A stretch of 64,000 nucleotides of DNA from Streptomyces paludis. Lineage in GTDB: Bacteria; Actinomycetota; Actinomycetes; Streptomycetales; Streptomycetaceae. The notes below the pieces were generated by a model, which was not told the DNA's origin, searched no databases, and was given only the letters and a program-made list of their open reading frames with translations. Of the stretch, positions 43,009 to 50,815 are shown one piece after another. The stretch spans positions 6,138,001 through 6,202,000 of the forward strand of contig NZ_CP031194.1 in the NCBI RefSeq assembly GCF_003344965.1, given 5' to 3'. The position numbers and the translations under genes were made by a program. Positions within the stretch are counted from its first letter, which is position 1; every line of letters starts with the position of its first letter.

Positions 43009-44127
43009 TCAGAGAACGCGGCGGGCAGCGAGGATCGTCCAGTCCTTGATCGGGGTGATCCGGACGGGTTTGGTGGTGCGGGGCGCCTCGATCACGAGGC
43101 CCTCCCCCATGTACATGCCGACGTGCTCGGGCCGGGCGGCGGTACCGCGGCTGAAGATCAGATCACCGGGCTTGAGTTGAGCGGGGGAGACGGCCTTGCC
43201 CTCGTTCACCTGCGTGTACGTGGTACGGGTGAGGGTGACGCCGGCGTGGGCGTACGCCTGCTGCATCAGCGAGCTGCAGTCGCAGCGGCCCATGGGGTCG
43301 GGGCCGTGCGCGTTCGTGCAGGAGCCGCCCCACTGGTAGAGCGTGCCGAGCTGGTGCATGGCCCACTCGATGGCCTTGCGCGCCTTAGGATCGGCGTTCT
43401 TGGGGATCGCGTAGCCCTTTGGGACGCTCCCCTCGGGGATGCGGCCGAAGCCGGAACCGTCCTGGCCCGGCGCGCAGCCGGTCGTACCGGTCGGCGGATT
43501 TTTGCCCTGGTCGGCGTCCTTGTCTCTGCCCGGGAAGGTCTTGGCGATGGCGCCCTGTAGCGCCGTTGCGAGGTTCTCCCACTGCGCGTACGCGTCCGGC
43601 AGGCCGGATTTCTGCACGGCTTGGGCGGCCTGGGTGACGGGCATCTGCTGCCAGCCGTTCACCTTGAGCAAGTGCTTGTAGAACTGCTCGGAGGCGTAGA
43701 CGGGGTCACGGATCTGCTGGGCGCTGCCCCATCCCTGAGAGGGACGCTGCTGGAACAGGCCGAGGCTGTCCCTGTCGCCGTAGTTGAGATTGCGCAGCCG
43801 GCTCTCCTGTATTGCCGTGGCGAGCGCGATGATCTGACCCTTCGTGGGGACGTCGAGGGATAGGCCGGCGGCCACGATTGTCTGTGCGTTGGGGACCTGC
43901 TCGGCGGGCAGGTCCAGGCCCTCGACGTGGACGTCCCTGCCGGACGCCCCGTTGAGGATCTTGCTGACCTGCTCGGCGATTTCGTCGGTGTCGATGTCGT
44001 TCAGACAGTTGCTGAAGGAGCCGCCGCTCTGCACGGCGTCGGCGGCGGAGGCCAGCATCATGCCGGTGCCGGCGATCAGAATCGGGGAGAGAAAGACGAC
44101 GCCGATACCGGCGGCGAGCGCCTTCAA
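43009..44127 (-). CDS. Peptidoglycan hydrolase: lytic-transglycosylase-like and NlpC/P60 domains
   Basis: The 372-residue protein begins with an N-terminal membrane/signal segment (IGVVFLSPILIAGTGMMLAS). A transglycosylase-like domain follows (LATAIQESRLRNLNYGDRDS with the catalytic-type Glu; LGLFQQRPSQGWGS). The C-terminus is an NlpC/P60 domain with Cys284 (RCDCSSLMQ) and His335 (RPEHVGMYMG). It would open the wall for the transfer channel, the VirB1-like role. TTG 44127 is the given start. An upstream ATG (44187) after GAAGGA would give a leader in another frame, so the exact N-terminus is uncertain. It is the first gene of the leftward arm. Confidence 0.85.
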   Translation of the reverse strand: MKALAAGIGVVFLSPILIAGTGMMLASAADAVQSGGSFSNCLNDIDTDEIAEQVSKILNGASGRDVHVEGLDLPAEQVPNAQTIVAAGLSLDVPTKGQIIALATAIQESRLRNLNYGDRDSLGLFQQRPSQGWGSAQQIRDPVYASEQFYKHLLKVNGWQQMPVTQAAQAVQKSGLPDAYAQWENLATALQGAIAKTFPGRDKDADQGKNPPTGTTGCAPGQDGSGFGRIPEGSVPKGYAIPKNADPKARKAIEWAMHQLGTLYQWGGSCTNAHGPDPMGRCDCSSLMQQAYAHAGVTLTRTTYTQVNEGKAVSPAQLKPGDLIFSRGTAARPEHVGMYMGEGLVIEAPRTTKPVRITPIKDWTILAARRVL

Positions 44128-44638
44128 GCGGAGCGGACCACTCGGCGGCCAGCGTTTCCGGGCATGGGTGGGTAGCGAGACATCATGAGCGTGTCCTTCG
44201 GGGTGCGGTGTCCGGCGTGCCGCGTGCGCGAGCGGATCGGAAGGGCGCGGCGGCCGGGGTGGGCGATCGGGGCGGACCGGTGCGGGCGAGTTGCCGCTCG
44301 CCCTGCGTGGCCCGACCGTGAGCTAGGTGCGCGGGGGCAGGGGATACCTCCGTGGGGCGAGGCGGGAAGTAGCCAGCGGCGGTGTGCGCCGGGCGGTTCA
44401 AAAACAGTAGGCGCGGATCGGCGGTTGACCAAAAAGTCGGCGTGAGGTAGCGGAATCCGGCACCCCGGGGGAGTGCTTCTTGGTCGTCGGCGGATTCGCC
44501 TCTACAGTTTTTGGGATTCCTCCTCGCGCTCCTTGATCTGTGGCCCTGGGCTTCTGCATGCCCACGTCCGGCCCGCGAGGACTTCTGCGCGAGGCGGCTG
44601 TTCCGCCCGTGTTCCCGCACCCGAATAGGGGTTCCTCT
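44128..44638. other. Divergent control region between the two arms
   Basis: About 510 bp separate the leftward hydrolase gene and the rightward methyltransferase gene. No independent gene is convincing here. It should hold promoters for both arms. On the plus strand TTGACC (44425-44430) and TAGCGG (44448-44453) are 17 bp apart. Local A-rich patches (aaaacagtag, ccaaaaagtc) stand out. Transfer origins often lie in such regions, but I see no diagnostic repeat. Confidence 0.5.
44425..44453 (+). promoter_or_regulatory. Possible promoter of the rightward arm
   Basis: TTGACC (44425-44430), 17-bp spacer, TAGCGG (44448-44453). The -35 is good and the -10 is weak, as usual in Streptomyces. It lies about 185 bp upstream of the methyltransferase start. 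The long leader leaves room for another promoter. Confidence 0.35.
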
Positions 44639-45394
44639 TTGCCTTTTTCCCTTCACCACGGCGACGCCCTCAGCGTTCTCGCCGGCCTTCCGGACGGCTG
44701 CGTCGACTCCGTCATCACCGACCCGCCATACAACTCGGGCGGTCGGACCGCGAAGGAGCGTACGACCCGCTCCGCGAAGCAGAAGTACACCTCTGCGGAT
44801 TCCAAGAACGGCCTTGCCGACTTTACCGGCGAGAACATGGACCAGAGGTCCTATTCGTTCTGGCTGACGCAGATCATGACTGAGGCGCACCGTCTGACGA
44901 AGAGTGGCGGTACCGCGCTGCTGTTCACCGACTGGCGCCAGCTGCCCACCACAACGGATGCGATTCAGGCGGCCGGCTGGCTGTGGCGCGGTGTGCTGGC
45001 CTGGCACAAGCCGCAGGCCCGGCCGCAGAAGGGCCGGTTCACCCAGAACTGTGAGTTCATCGTCTGGGCCAGCAAGGGGGCGATCGACGGCTCCCGGAAC
45101 CCGGTCTATCTGCCCGGACTTTACTCGGCCTCGCAGCCCTCGGGGGCGAAGCGCCAGCACATCACGCAGAAGCCCGTCGAGGTGATGCGCGAGCTGGTCA
45201 AGATCAGCCCCGATGGCGGCACGGTGCTCGACTTCTGTGCCGGTTCCGGCTCCACGGGCGTAGCCGCCCTGCTGGAAGGCCGGGGCTTCATCGGTGTGGA
45301 GAAGACCGAGCATTATGCGTCGATCGCCGCTGACCGGCTCACCGAAACGATCCGCGAGACCCTGACGCGAGACGACGTGATTCTCACCGCTTGA
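44639..45394 (+). CDS. Amino-group DNA methyltransferase (N6-adenine or N4-cytosine)
   Basis: From TTG 44639 the protein has 251 residues. Motif IV (TDPPYNSGG, about residue 26) precedes motif I (DFCAGSGSTGVAALLEGRGF, about residue 200), the beta-class order. The rest of the class pattern is present: WLTQIMTEAHRLTKSGGTAL, HITQKPVEVMRELVKISPDG. The ribosome-binding site is a weak aggggtt; a GTG at 44609 is an alternative start. It is the first gene of the rightward arm and has no cognate nuclease nearby, so it probably modifies element DNA to evade host restriction. Confidence 0.88.
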   Translation: MPFSLHHGDALSVLAGLPDGCVDSVITDPPYNSGGRTAKERTTRSAKQKYTSADSKNGLADFTGENMDQRSYSFWLTQIMTEAHRLTKSGGTALLFTDWRQLPTTTDAIQAAGWLWRGVLAWHKPQARPQKGRFTQNCEFIVWASKGAIDGSRNPVYLPGLYSASQPSGAKRQHITQKPVEVMRELVKISPDGGTVLDFCAGSGSTGVAALLEGRGFIGVEKTEHYASIAADRLTETIRETLTRDDVILTA

Positions 45395-45535
45395 GCCGCT
45401 GGCGCACTGCCCGTCAAAGCGGACGGATCCCCAGTCGGCAATCCGGCGAAGTGACTTGTCGCTACCCGGCCGCTCCGCGCGCCGCCACTTTCGCCCTTCT
45501 CTGATTTCGTGTCTCGTAGGAGTCTCAGCTTTTCC

Positions 45536-46186
45536 ATGCCCGAATACACAAAACCTTCTGACGATGGCAAGTTGGAGCCGGTACGTATTCCCGATCCACA
45601 GCTGGAGGGAATCGAGGCGAGCGTACGGCGGCTCATGGAGCAGTCGGCGCAACAGGCACAGCAACTGGACCACCTTGCGTCCTCCCCGGAGCCGAGCGGA
45701 TCGCCGTTCGCCGCGTTCGGCATGCCGGGACTCGGCGGGCCGCCCGCCGCCGCTCCACCGGAACCCCGGCCGATCCTGGAACTCGAAGGGGAAGAAAGGG
45801 AGGACGAACTCGACGCCTTGGCGGACTGGATCGACGACTTCTTCCTCCCGGTGTACGGGGCGGAGGTCACCACCGCGGCGCCCTGGTGCCTGCGGTGGCA
45901 GGAGCACGACGATGTCGTGGCCTGGCTCCACGCCCTGTGGCTCGCGTACCAGCAGCACAAGGATCCCGAAGCTGGATTGAGTGGCCTGTTCGTGTGGCAC
46001 CGGGACTTCCTCACCCACGCCGTTGCCGCGATCCGCGCACCGGGCGGGCCGCTGTCGGCCTGCATGACCTCTCCCGACCGGCCCGCACACCGTCTTCTGT
46101 CCGGTCCGCCGCCCTCCATCCGTACGGAGACGGCGGCCACGGCGGAAACCGCCGGGTCCGCCGGGCCTGACGAGCAGACGTCATGA
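45536..46186 (+). CDS. DUF4913 protein
   Basis: The 216-residue protein starts at ATG 45536 with taggag upstream. The C-terminal half has the DUF4913 pattern: LADWIDDFFLPVYGAEVTTA, APWCLRWQEHDDVVAWLHAL, LFVWHRDFLTHAVAAIRAPG, and GPLSACMTSPDRPAHRL. The N-terminal half is an acidic coiled-coil-like region (LEGIEASVRRLMEQSAQQAQ) and a Pro/Ala linker. DUF4913 is common in actinomycete plasmids; its role is unknown. The stop overlaps the start of the RelE-like gene (ATGA). Confidence 0.8.
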   Translation: MPEYTKPSDDGKLEPVRIPDPQLEGIEASVRRLMEQSAQQAQQLDHLASSPEPSGSPFAAFGMPGLGGPPAAAPPEPRPILELEGEEREDELDALADWIDDFFLPVYGAEVTTAAPWCLRWQEHDDVVAWLHALWLAYQQHKDPEAGLSGLFVWHRDFLTHAVAAIRAPGGPLSACMTSPDRPAHRLLSGPPPSIRTETAATAETAGSAGPDEQTS

Positions 46187-46668
46187 CCGCGGGAGGGGGA
46201 CAGCCCGCCTTTGGCCTCAGCTTCGACCCCCGCGCCTTGACCGACCTCCTTGAGGCCCCCGGCGATATCCGCGACCTCACCCTCGCCTACCTGCAGGAAG
46301 TCGTGAACGCACAACGCTTCGGGCTACGCCTCGACGGTGACCTGGAGGGATTCCGAAAGCTCTTCGTGGATTCACGCAAGGACTGGCGCCTCGTCTACGG
46401 CGTCCGCCCGGCGCCCGCGGAGTCCGCGCACCAGAAGGAGATCCACGTCGTCGCGGTCCGGCCGCGTGCGGGCAACGACGTCTACGACGAGGTCGGCCGC
46501 CGCCTGGGCATGACCCGTCGGCCGCTGAGCGCCCGGACCCACGCGGCCCGGTCGCATTCCCCGCAGCTGGCTGTCCGCACTTCCGCGTCCCGGCCTGGTC
46601 CACCGTCCACGGCACTGCCGGCTCCACCCGGTCCCACGCAGACCTCCGTGCACCGTCCCACCCGCTGA
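46183..46668 (+). CDS. RelE/ParE-like protein
   Basis: The 161-residue protein has a RelE-like core of about 90 residues: FDPRALTDLLEAPGDIRDLT, YLQEVVNAQRFGLRLDGDLE, FRKLFVDSRKDWRLVYGV, then EIHVVAVRPRAGNDVYDEVG. The RLVYGV and IHVVAVRPR strands with Arg/Lys at the expected positions support a mRNase or gyrase-type toxin fold. A disordered Pro/Ser tail follows. The start overlaps the DUF4913 stop, so DUF4913 stands where an antitoxin would. It could be a toxin, or a domesticated regulator. Confidence 0.6.
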   Translation: MTAGGGQPAFGLSFDPRALTDLLEAPGDIRDLTLAYLQEVVNAQRFGLRLDGDLEGFRKLFVDSRKDWRLVYGVRPAPAESAHQKEIHVVAVRPRAGNDVYDEVGRRLGMTRRPLSARTHAARSHSPQLAVRTSASRPGPPSTALPAPPGPTQTSVHRPTR

Positions 46669-46685
46669 ACCATGGAGCGTCACTG

Positions 46686-47495
46686 ATGCCCCCTCCGCGC
46701 CGGCACCGGTCCGGCGCGCGCTCTCCCGGCTCCACCGAAAGGATCTTGTTGCCTCCCACCGATCCGGCGCCGGCCCGGAAGTTTATCCCCCAAGTCAACT
46801 TCGAACTCGACGACTTCGATGCCAACGAGGAGAAGTGCCTCGACTTCTACCGCCAGGTCGCCGTCCGCGAGGACATGCTCGTCCCCCTCGCAGAACACCA
46901 CACCCCCCACGGCGCGCACAGCTACTACGTCCTCTTCGACCGCACCGCCATCTACGGGCACCCGGGCATGCCGCAATACGTCGCCGTTCACCTGAAGCGG
47001 GACCGGGAAAAAGCGACGTTCGACTTCGAACAGGCCCTGCTGCCACTTCCCGCGATGGCGCAGTCCTGGCTCATCCACCGCGGCTGCCCACATGACGCCA
47101 TCAGCCTCGACCCGGAGCTGGGGCCACCACCGGCGGACGAGGCCACGCGAGCGCTGGAGCGTCGCCTTGCGGGCGACGGCGACCACCACGCCATGGGCCG
47201 CTCCTACACCGCCGACGACCCGGACGACATGGTCACCGTGGTAGCCCTGCGCGCCTTGGACGAGGGAGCCCCCAGCCCGTTCCGCGTCCTGGTCGAGGAA
47301 GTCGACACCGACGCGTGGACACACACCCTGCGCGAGGGCGGCTTCGACACGGTGGACGAGGCCCTGCAGTGGTGCGACGACCGGCTTACCGGCCAGGCCG
47401 GTCCTCTCCCACCGGTCCGCCCGGCAGCAGCAGTCGGCCGCCCGACCAGTGTGGCGAAAGCCGCTGCTCCGCGCCCGGCCGGCCGTACGCGCTGA
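46686..47495 (+). CDS. Hypothetical element protein
   Basis: A 269-residue protein from ATG 46686, 17 bp after the RelE-like gene. It has a basic N-terminus, a conserved-looking body (INFELDDFDANEEKCLDFYR-like: VNFELDDFDANEEKCLDFYR; SYYVLFDRTAIYGHPGMPQY; DREKATFDFEQALLPLPAMA) and an acidic second half. No family is recognised. The stop is followed by hairpin copy C. It is co-directional with the whole right arm. Confidence 0.65.
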   Translation: MPPPRRHRSGARSPGSTERILLPPTDPAPARKFIPQVNFELDDFDANEEKCLDFYRQVAVREDMLVPLAEHHTPHGAHSYYVLFDRTAIYGHPGMPQYVAVHLKRDREKATFDFEQALLPLPAMAQSWLIHRGCPHDAISLDPELGPPPADEATRALERRLAGDGDHHAMGRSYTADDPDDMVTVVALRALDEGAPSPFRVLVEEVDTDAWTHTLREGGFDTVDEALQWCDDRLTGQAGPLPPVRPAAAVGRPTSVAKAAAPRPAGRTR

Positions 47496-47531
47496 GCGCC
47501 AGGGCCGATGCGGGCTGTGGAACATAGCCGA

Positions 47532-47560
47532 CGATCGCCGGTTGGCCAAACCGGCGATTC
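47532..47560. terminator. Hairpin downstream of the 46686 gene (repeat hairpin copy C)
   Basis: The arms gatcgccggtt and aaccggcgatt (47533-47543 and 47549-47559) pair around a 5-base loop (ggcca). It lies 37 bp past the stop of the rightward gene, in the same gene-relative orientation as copies A and B, whose genes run leftward. The flanking sequence ggaacatagccg is also shared. Probably a terminator for the first part of the right arm. Confidence 0.7.
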
Positions 47561-47642
47561 CCCGGACTCTTATACAGCCGCCGGGACAACTCCCGCGGCT
47601 CCATTCCACGCGATTTCCATGCCTCACGGAGGTTTCTTCCGC

Positions 47643-47969
47643 ATGCGTTCCACCCGAATTGCCATCTCCGCGGTGATGCTCGGCGCGCTCGCGCTGCCGG
47701 TGCTGTCCGCCACCACCGCCGGCGCGGCCCCCGCGAGCAACTGCTCGTCCCTGCCGCCGCTGCCGTACGAGGTGCATGCCAAGGCCGTGACCATCCGGTC
47801 CAAGGCCAGTGTGAAGTCGACCGCGCTCGGCGTGCTCTACAGGAGCCACAAATTCAGCGTGGCCAAGAAGAGCGGCAACTGGCTCTACATCACGGACAAG
47901 TCGACCGGCGTCAAGGGCTGGGTGTCCGGCACGTACGTCTATCGCGACGTCCGTATGTGCCTGGACTGA
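47643..47969 (+). CDS. Secreted SH3-domain protein
   Basis: The 108-residue protein starts at ATG 47643, after cacggaggtttcttccgc. It has a Sec signal peptide (MRSTRIAISAVMLGALALPV, cleavage after TAGAA) and then a bacterial SH3 domain (AVTIRSKASVKSTALGVLYR; SGNWLYITDKSTGVKGWVSG). Two Cys (NCSSLP and RMCLD) probably form a disulfide. SH3 domains of this type bind peptidoglycan or wall-linked peptides. It may act at the cell surface during mating or as an exclusion factor (inference). Confidence 0.8.
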   Translation: MRSTRIAISAVMLGALALPVLSATTAGAAPASNCSSLPPLPYEVHAKAVTIRSKASVKSTALGVLYRSHKFSVAKKSGNWLYITDKSTGVKGWVSGTYVYRDVRMCLD

Positions 47970-48066
47970 CAGGAATTCAGCAGATACCCGTTGTTCGGCT
48001 GAGCGGCCCGGTACGGCCCCTTGTATCTCCCCAGCAATCGGCCTTTCCAGAACAGGAGTTTCCCCT

Positions 48067-48555
48067 TTGTCCGACGGCATATCCGATGGCGCTGAGGATG
48101 TCGTGGGCGTGCTCACCGAACGGATCGAAGCGCGTTTCGCCATGGGCATGGAGCAGTTGAAGGCCGAGGTCGCCGCCGCGCCGACCGCGAATCCCGACGC
48201 GACCGACGTCGTCAAGTGGCACGGCCTCCTCGTCGAGGCCCAGTCCGTGCTCGACAGCGCGGAGGACGACCTCCTCGCCGCGCTGGAAACCCCGCCCGGC
48301 GAGGCCGACGACCCGACGGCCGGCCTCGCCCACCGCGTGAACACGGCCGTCACCGCACGCGACGGCCGGGCCCTGGTCGTGCGGTGGCTCCTCGACCCGG
48401 ACGCTCCGGGCAAGAAGGACCTCGCTGCCGAGCGGCTCGCCCGCCTTCGGCCCCGAACCGGGCCTGCGGTACAGACCAGCGCTCCGCACCGTCCCGCCGG
48501 CACACCCGCGCCGACGCCGACGGCGGCGCGGCGGGCGAGAAGGGCCGCCCGATGA
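48067..48555 (+). CDS. Hypothetical acidic element protein
   Basis: A 162-residue protein from TTG 48067 with aggag upstream. It is mostly helical (EDVVGVLTERIEARFAMGME; DVVKWHGLLVEAQSVLDSAE; DDLLAALETPPGEADDPTAG). The C-terminus is Arg/Pro-rich. No motif is recognised. The ATGA overlap couples it to the next gene. Its helical make-up is like that of the two genes that follow, and the three may form a complex. Confidence 0.65.
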   Translation: MSDGISDGAEDVVGVLTERIEARFAMGMEQLKAEVAAAPTANPDATDVVKWHGLLVEAQSVLDSAEDDLLAALETPPGEADDPTAGLAHRVNTAVTARDGRALVVRWLLDPDAPGKKDLAAERLARLRPRTGPAVQTSAPHRPAGTPAPTPTAARRARRAAR

Positions 48556-48998
48556 GCCGGACCAAAGCCAGCACCATGGACGTCGACCTGCAGAAGGTCT
48601 TCGGGAAACCGGTCCCCGAGCTGTACGAGGCGGCGGTAGGCCGTGACGCCTCGCCTGCCCTCATCCGTGCCCTGGAACTTCGCTCCTTCCTCGCCTTGAC
48701 CGAAGAGCAGGTCGCCGACGTCCGCGACCGCGTGCACGCGGACATGGACCCGGACCGTGACATGGGCGAGCTGTCTGCGGACAAGCTCCGCTTCGACGCT
48801 CAGTGGCTGAAGGCGGCGCTCGACGCCCGCGACGGCTACCGCACAGCCCTCGGCCAACTGCTGCTCACCATGCCTCCACCCGACCAGCGGCAGGATCGCC
48901 CCCTTCGGCAGGGGCAGCTGAGAGTCACCGCAGCCCTGCCCCCGTCCCCCGCCCCGGTACCCCAGCGTGCCGGGGCGGCCCGGGCCCGCCGACCCTGA
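48552..48998 (+). CDS. Hypothetical helical element protein
   Basis: A 148-residue protein from ATG 48552 (MSRTKASTMDVDLQKVFGKP). The body is helical (VPELYEAAVGRDASPALIRA; LALTEEQVADVRDRVHADMD; LRFDAQWLKAALDARDGYRT) and the end is a Pro/Arg-rich tail. No family is recognised. Co-translated with the gene before it. A 13-bp gap separates it from the next gene. Confidence 0.65.
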   Translation: MSRTKASTMDVDLQKVFGKPVPELYEAAVGRDASPALIRALELRSFLALTEEQVADVRDRVHADMDPDRDMGELSADKLRFDAQWLKAALDARDGYRTALGQLLLTMPPPDQRQDRPLRQGQLRVTAALPPSPAPVPQRAGAARARRP

Positions 48999-49011
48999 AA
49001 GCCCGCGCTTG

Positions 49012-49422
49012 CCTCACCCCACGTCCACCGAGATAGCCCGACAGATCGAGGACTTGTACGGCGCGCCGCTCGCCGACCTCGAAGTCCACGCCCAGGACCA
49101 GCCGCCCGGCATGCTTTCCGCCCTGCTCGGCATGCACGACGGCCTGGTCCTCGCCGAGCGCAGCATCGACTTCCACCGCGACCACCTCGCCCGGCTCATC
49201 CACCCCGAGCGGCAGATCGGCCGGCACGAGGTCTCCCACCTTCTCGACGGCTCCCGCCGGATCGCCGAAGCGGTCGCAGTCCGCGACACCCAGGCCAAAT
49301 CGGCCTTGGCCGTTCTGCAGAGCCTTGCCCGCGTCCCCACCCCGGCGCCGTCCCCGCCGACTCCCTCGCCGCCCGTTCCCGCTCTGCCCCTTCCGGCGCA
49401 GAGCACGGCGCACAGCCGCTGA
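49012..49422 (+). CDS. Hypothetical helical element protein
   Basis: A 136-residue protein from TTG 49012 (LPHPTSTEIARQIEDLYGAP). Central helices (LHAQDQPPGMLSALLGMHDG-like: EVHAQDQPPGMLSALLGMHD; ERSIDFHRDHLARLIHPERQ; HEVSHLLDGSRRIAEAVAVR) precede a long Pro-rich tail. The Shine-Dalgarno is weak, and coupling to the preceding gene is likely. Function unknown. Confidence 0.6.
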   Translation, partial: PHPTSTEIARQIEDLYGAPLADLEVHAQDQPPGMLSALLGMHDGLVLAERSIDFHRDHLARLIHPERQIGRHEVSHLLDGSRRIAEAVAVRDTQAKSALAVLQSLARVPTPAPSPPTPSPPVPALPLPAQSTAHSR

Positions 49423-49463
49423 CGCGCAGGCGATTTCCCTTACCCACCCAGGAGTTCCTCCCC

Positions 49464-50306
49464 TTGGCCATCACCGCTCTGCCCCCTGACACCGACGCCG
49501 ACATCGCCCGGGTCACCGAGGCCCTCGCCATGATCACCCCGCGATGGAACGTGCGGATCCTGCTGGCACTCTCCGGCCCGCCCGTGCGATACAACGAGCT
49601 GGCGGCCAAGGTGTCCTGGCTGCAGAACGGCCAACTCCACCCCAAACTCAAGACACTGTGCGACACCGGCCTTGTCGAGCGCACCGAACACACCCCACGG
49701 CACGTGACCTACGGCCAAACCGGGCGTGGCGCCGCCCTGCTGCCGATCCTGCCGGTGATCGTCACCTGGGCCGAGGCACATCTGGAGAAGCCGGCCCGCC
49801 CGCTGCCCACGATCGAGCAGATCGAAGACACCCTCACTCTGCTCACCCGGCGGCACGCCGCCGCCATTCTGTGGGTGCTGAAGTCCCGCAAGGAGGCCGG
49901 CGGGAGGGCCCTGGCCCGGATCGTGATGCCCAGCAGCGACGGGACCAACGTCTACCCGCCGCTGCGGCAGCTCGTGACCGACGGACTGGTCGATACCGAG
50001 GGCACCGGCCGGCCCTACCGGCTGTCCGCGGCGGGCGAGGGCCTGGGACCCGTGCTCGGCGCCCTGTCCGCGTGGTCCGCCGGGCAGCCCCTCAACCAGG
50101 CGGCCCACCACCCGGTCTGGGGGCAACCGCCCGCAAAGCCCGAGCCGGGGCTGTGGGTCAGCAGCCAGTCCCGGCCCGCACCCGCAGCGGTCCCTCCAAC
50201 GCGGCCCGGTGATTCCGTTCCGGCCTGGCACAACCGCGACCTCTTCTCCCACGCCACGCCCGCCCGCCCCAAGACGCCCGTCCCGGCCGGAGGCCCGCGC
50301 CGATGA
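49464..50306 (+). CDS. HxlR-type winged-helix regulator, two domains
   Basis: From TTG 49464 the 280-residue protein has two HxlR-like winged-helix units. The first is EALAMITPRWNVRILLALSG, then LHPKLKTLCDTGLVERTEHT. The second is DTLTLLTRRHAAAILWVLKS, then VYPPLRQLVTDGLVDTEGTG. HxlR regulators often respond to small molecules. Here two DNA-binding units in one chain suggest binding of a direct or extended operator. The tail is Pro/Arg-rich. It is upstream of another HxlR-like gene, coupled by ATGA, and an MFS exporter. Confidence 0.8.
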   Translation: MAITALPPDTDADIARVTEALAMITPRWNVRILLALSGPPVRYNELAAKVSWLQNGQLHPKLKTLCDTGLVERTEHTPRHVTYGQTGRGAALLPILPVIVTWAEAHLEKPARPLPTIEQIEDTLTLLTRRHAAAILWVLKSRKEAGGRALARIVMPSSDGTNVYPPLRQLVTDGLVDTEGTGRPYRLSAAGEGLGPVLGALSAWSAGQPLNQAAHHPVWGQPPAKPEPGLWVSSQSRPAPAAVPPTRPGDSVPAWHNRDLFSHATPARPKTPVPAGGPRR

Positions 50307-50815
50307 CCACCCGTTTCACCACGGCCGAAGTACGCAACGCGACCGAGCTGCTCGCGTCACGCTCCTTGATCCGCCTAATCACCGAGATCGACGACAACGG
50401 AGCGATACCGCCACAACGGCTGACCGCCACCTTTACCGACCTCTCCTCACACCAACTGCGCCGCGCCACCGAAACAGCCCGCACCCACGGCCTCGTACGG
50501 AACACACCCGGCACCGGCCTGGAACTCACCCACGCCGGATCGGAGCTGGCCGACCTGTACGACGCGACCGCCCGCTGGTCCCGACGCCACGCCTACCCGG
50601 CACCGGTCTGCGAGTTCAGCAACCGCGTCCGCCACGTCCTCGGGCTGCTGACACCCTCGCTCGCGGCGGAGAGCACCGACATCCCCGCACGGCTGTCCAC
50701 CACGCGCCTATCCAGCGTCGAGGCCGAGGCAGATCTGGCCCATCCCCGTGCCCTCCTGCTCCACTGGCTGGCCGGGAATCCGCAGCTCGTATCCGAGCCC
50801 GTCCCGGGCACGTGA
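50303..50815 (+). CDS. HxlR-like winged-helix protein
   Basis: A 170-residue protein from ATG 50303. The N-terminal 90 residues form a winged helix (SRSLIRLITEIDDNGAIPPQ; LSSHQLRRATETARTHGLVR; TGLELTHAGSELADLYDATA) of the HxlR type, shorter and more diverged than its upstream neighbour. The rest is helical and may bind a partner. ATGA with the preceding gene and GTGA with the MFS gene show that all three are translated together. Confidence 0.7.
   Translation: MTTRFTTAEVRNATELLASRSLIRLITEIDDNGAIPPQRLTATFTDLSSHQLRRATETARTHGLVRNTPGTGLELTHAGSELADLYDATARWSRRHAYPAPVCEFSNRVRHVLGLLTPSLAAESTDIPARLSTTRLSSVEAEADLAHPRALLLHWLAGNPQLVSEPVPGT

Noticed and set aside
44183..46090. 635-codon minus-strand ORF over the methyltransferase and DUF4913 genes
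   Set aside because: The plus-strand genes have DPPY and DUF4913 motifs. The minus frame is a shadow.
46680..48857. 725-codon minus-strand ORF
   Set aside because: It runs antisense through five compact rightward genes with overlapping starts and stops, and has low-complexity Arg/Gly-rich composition.
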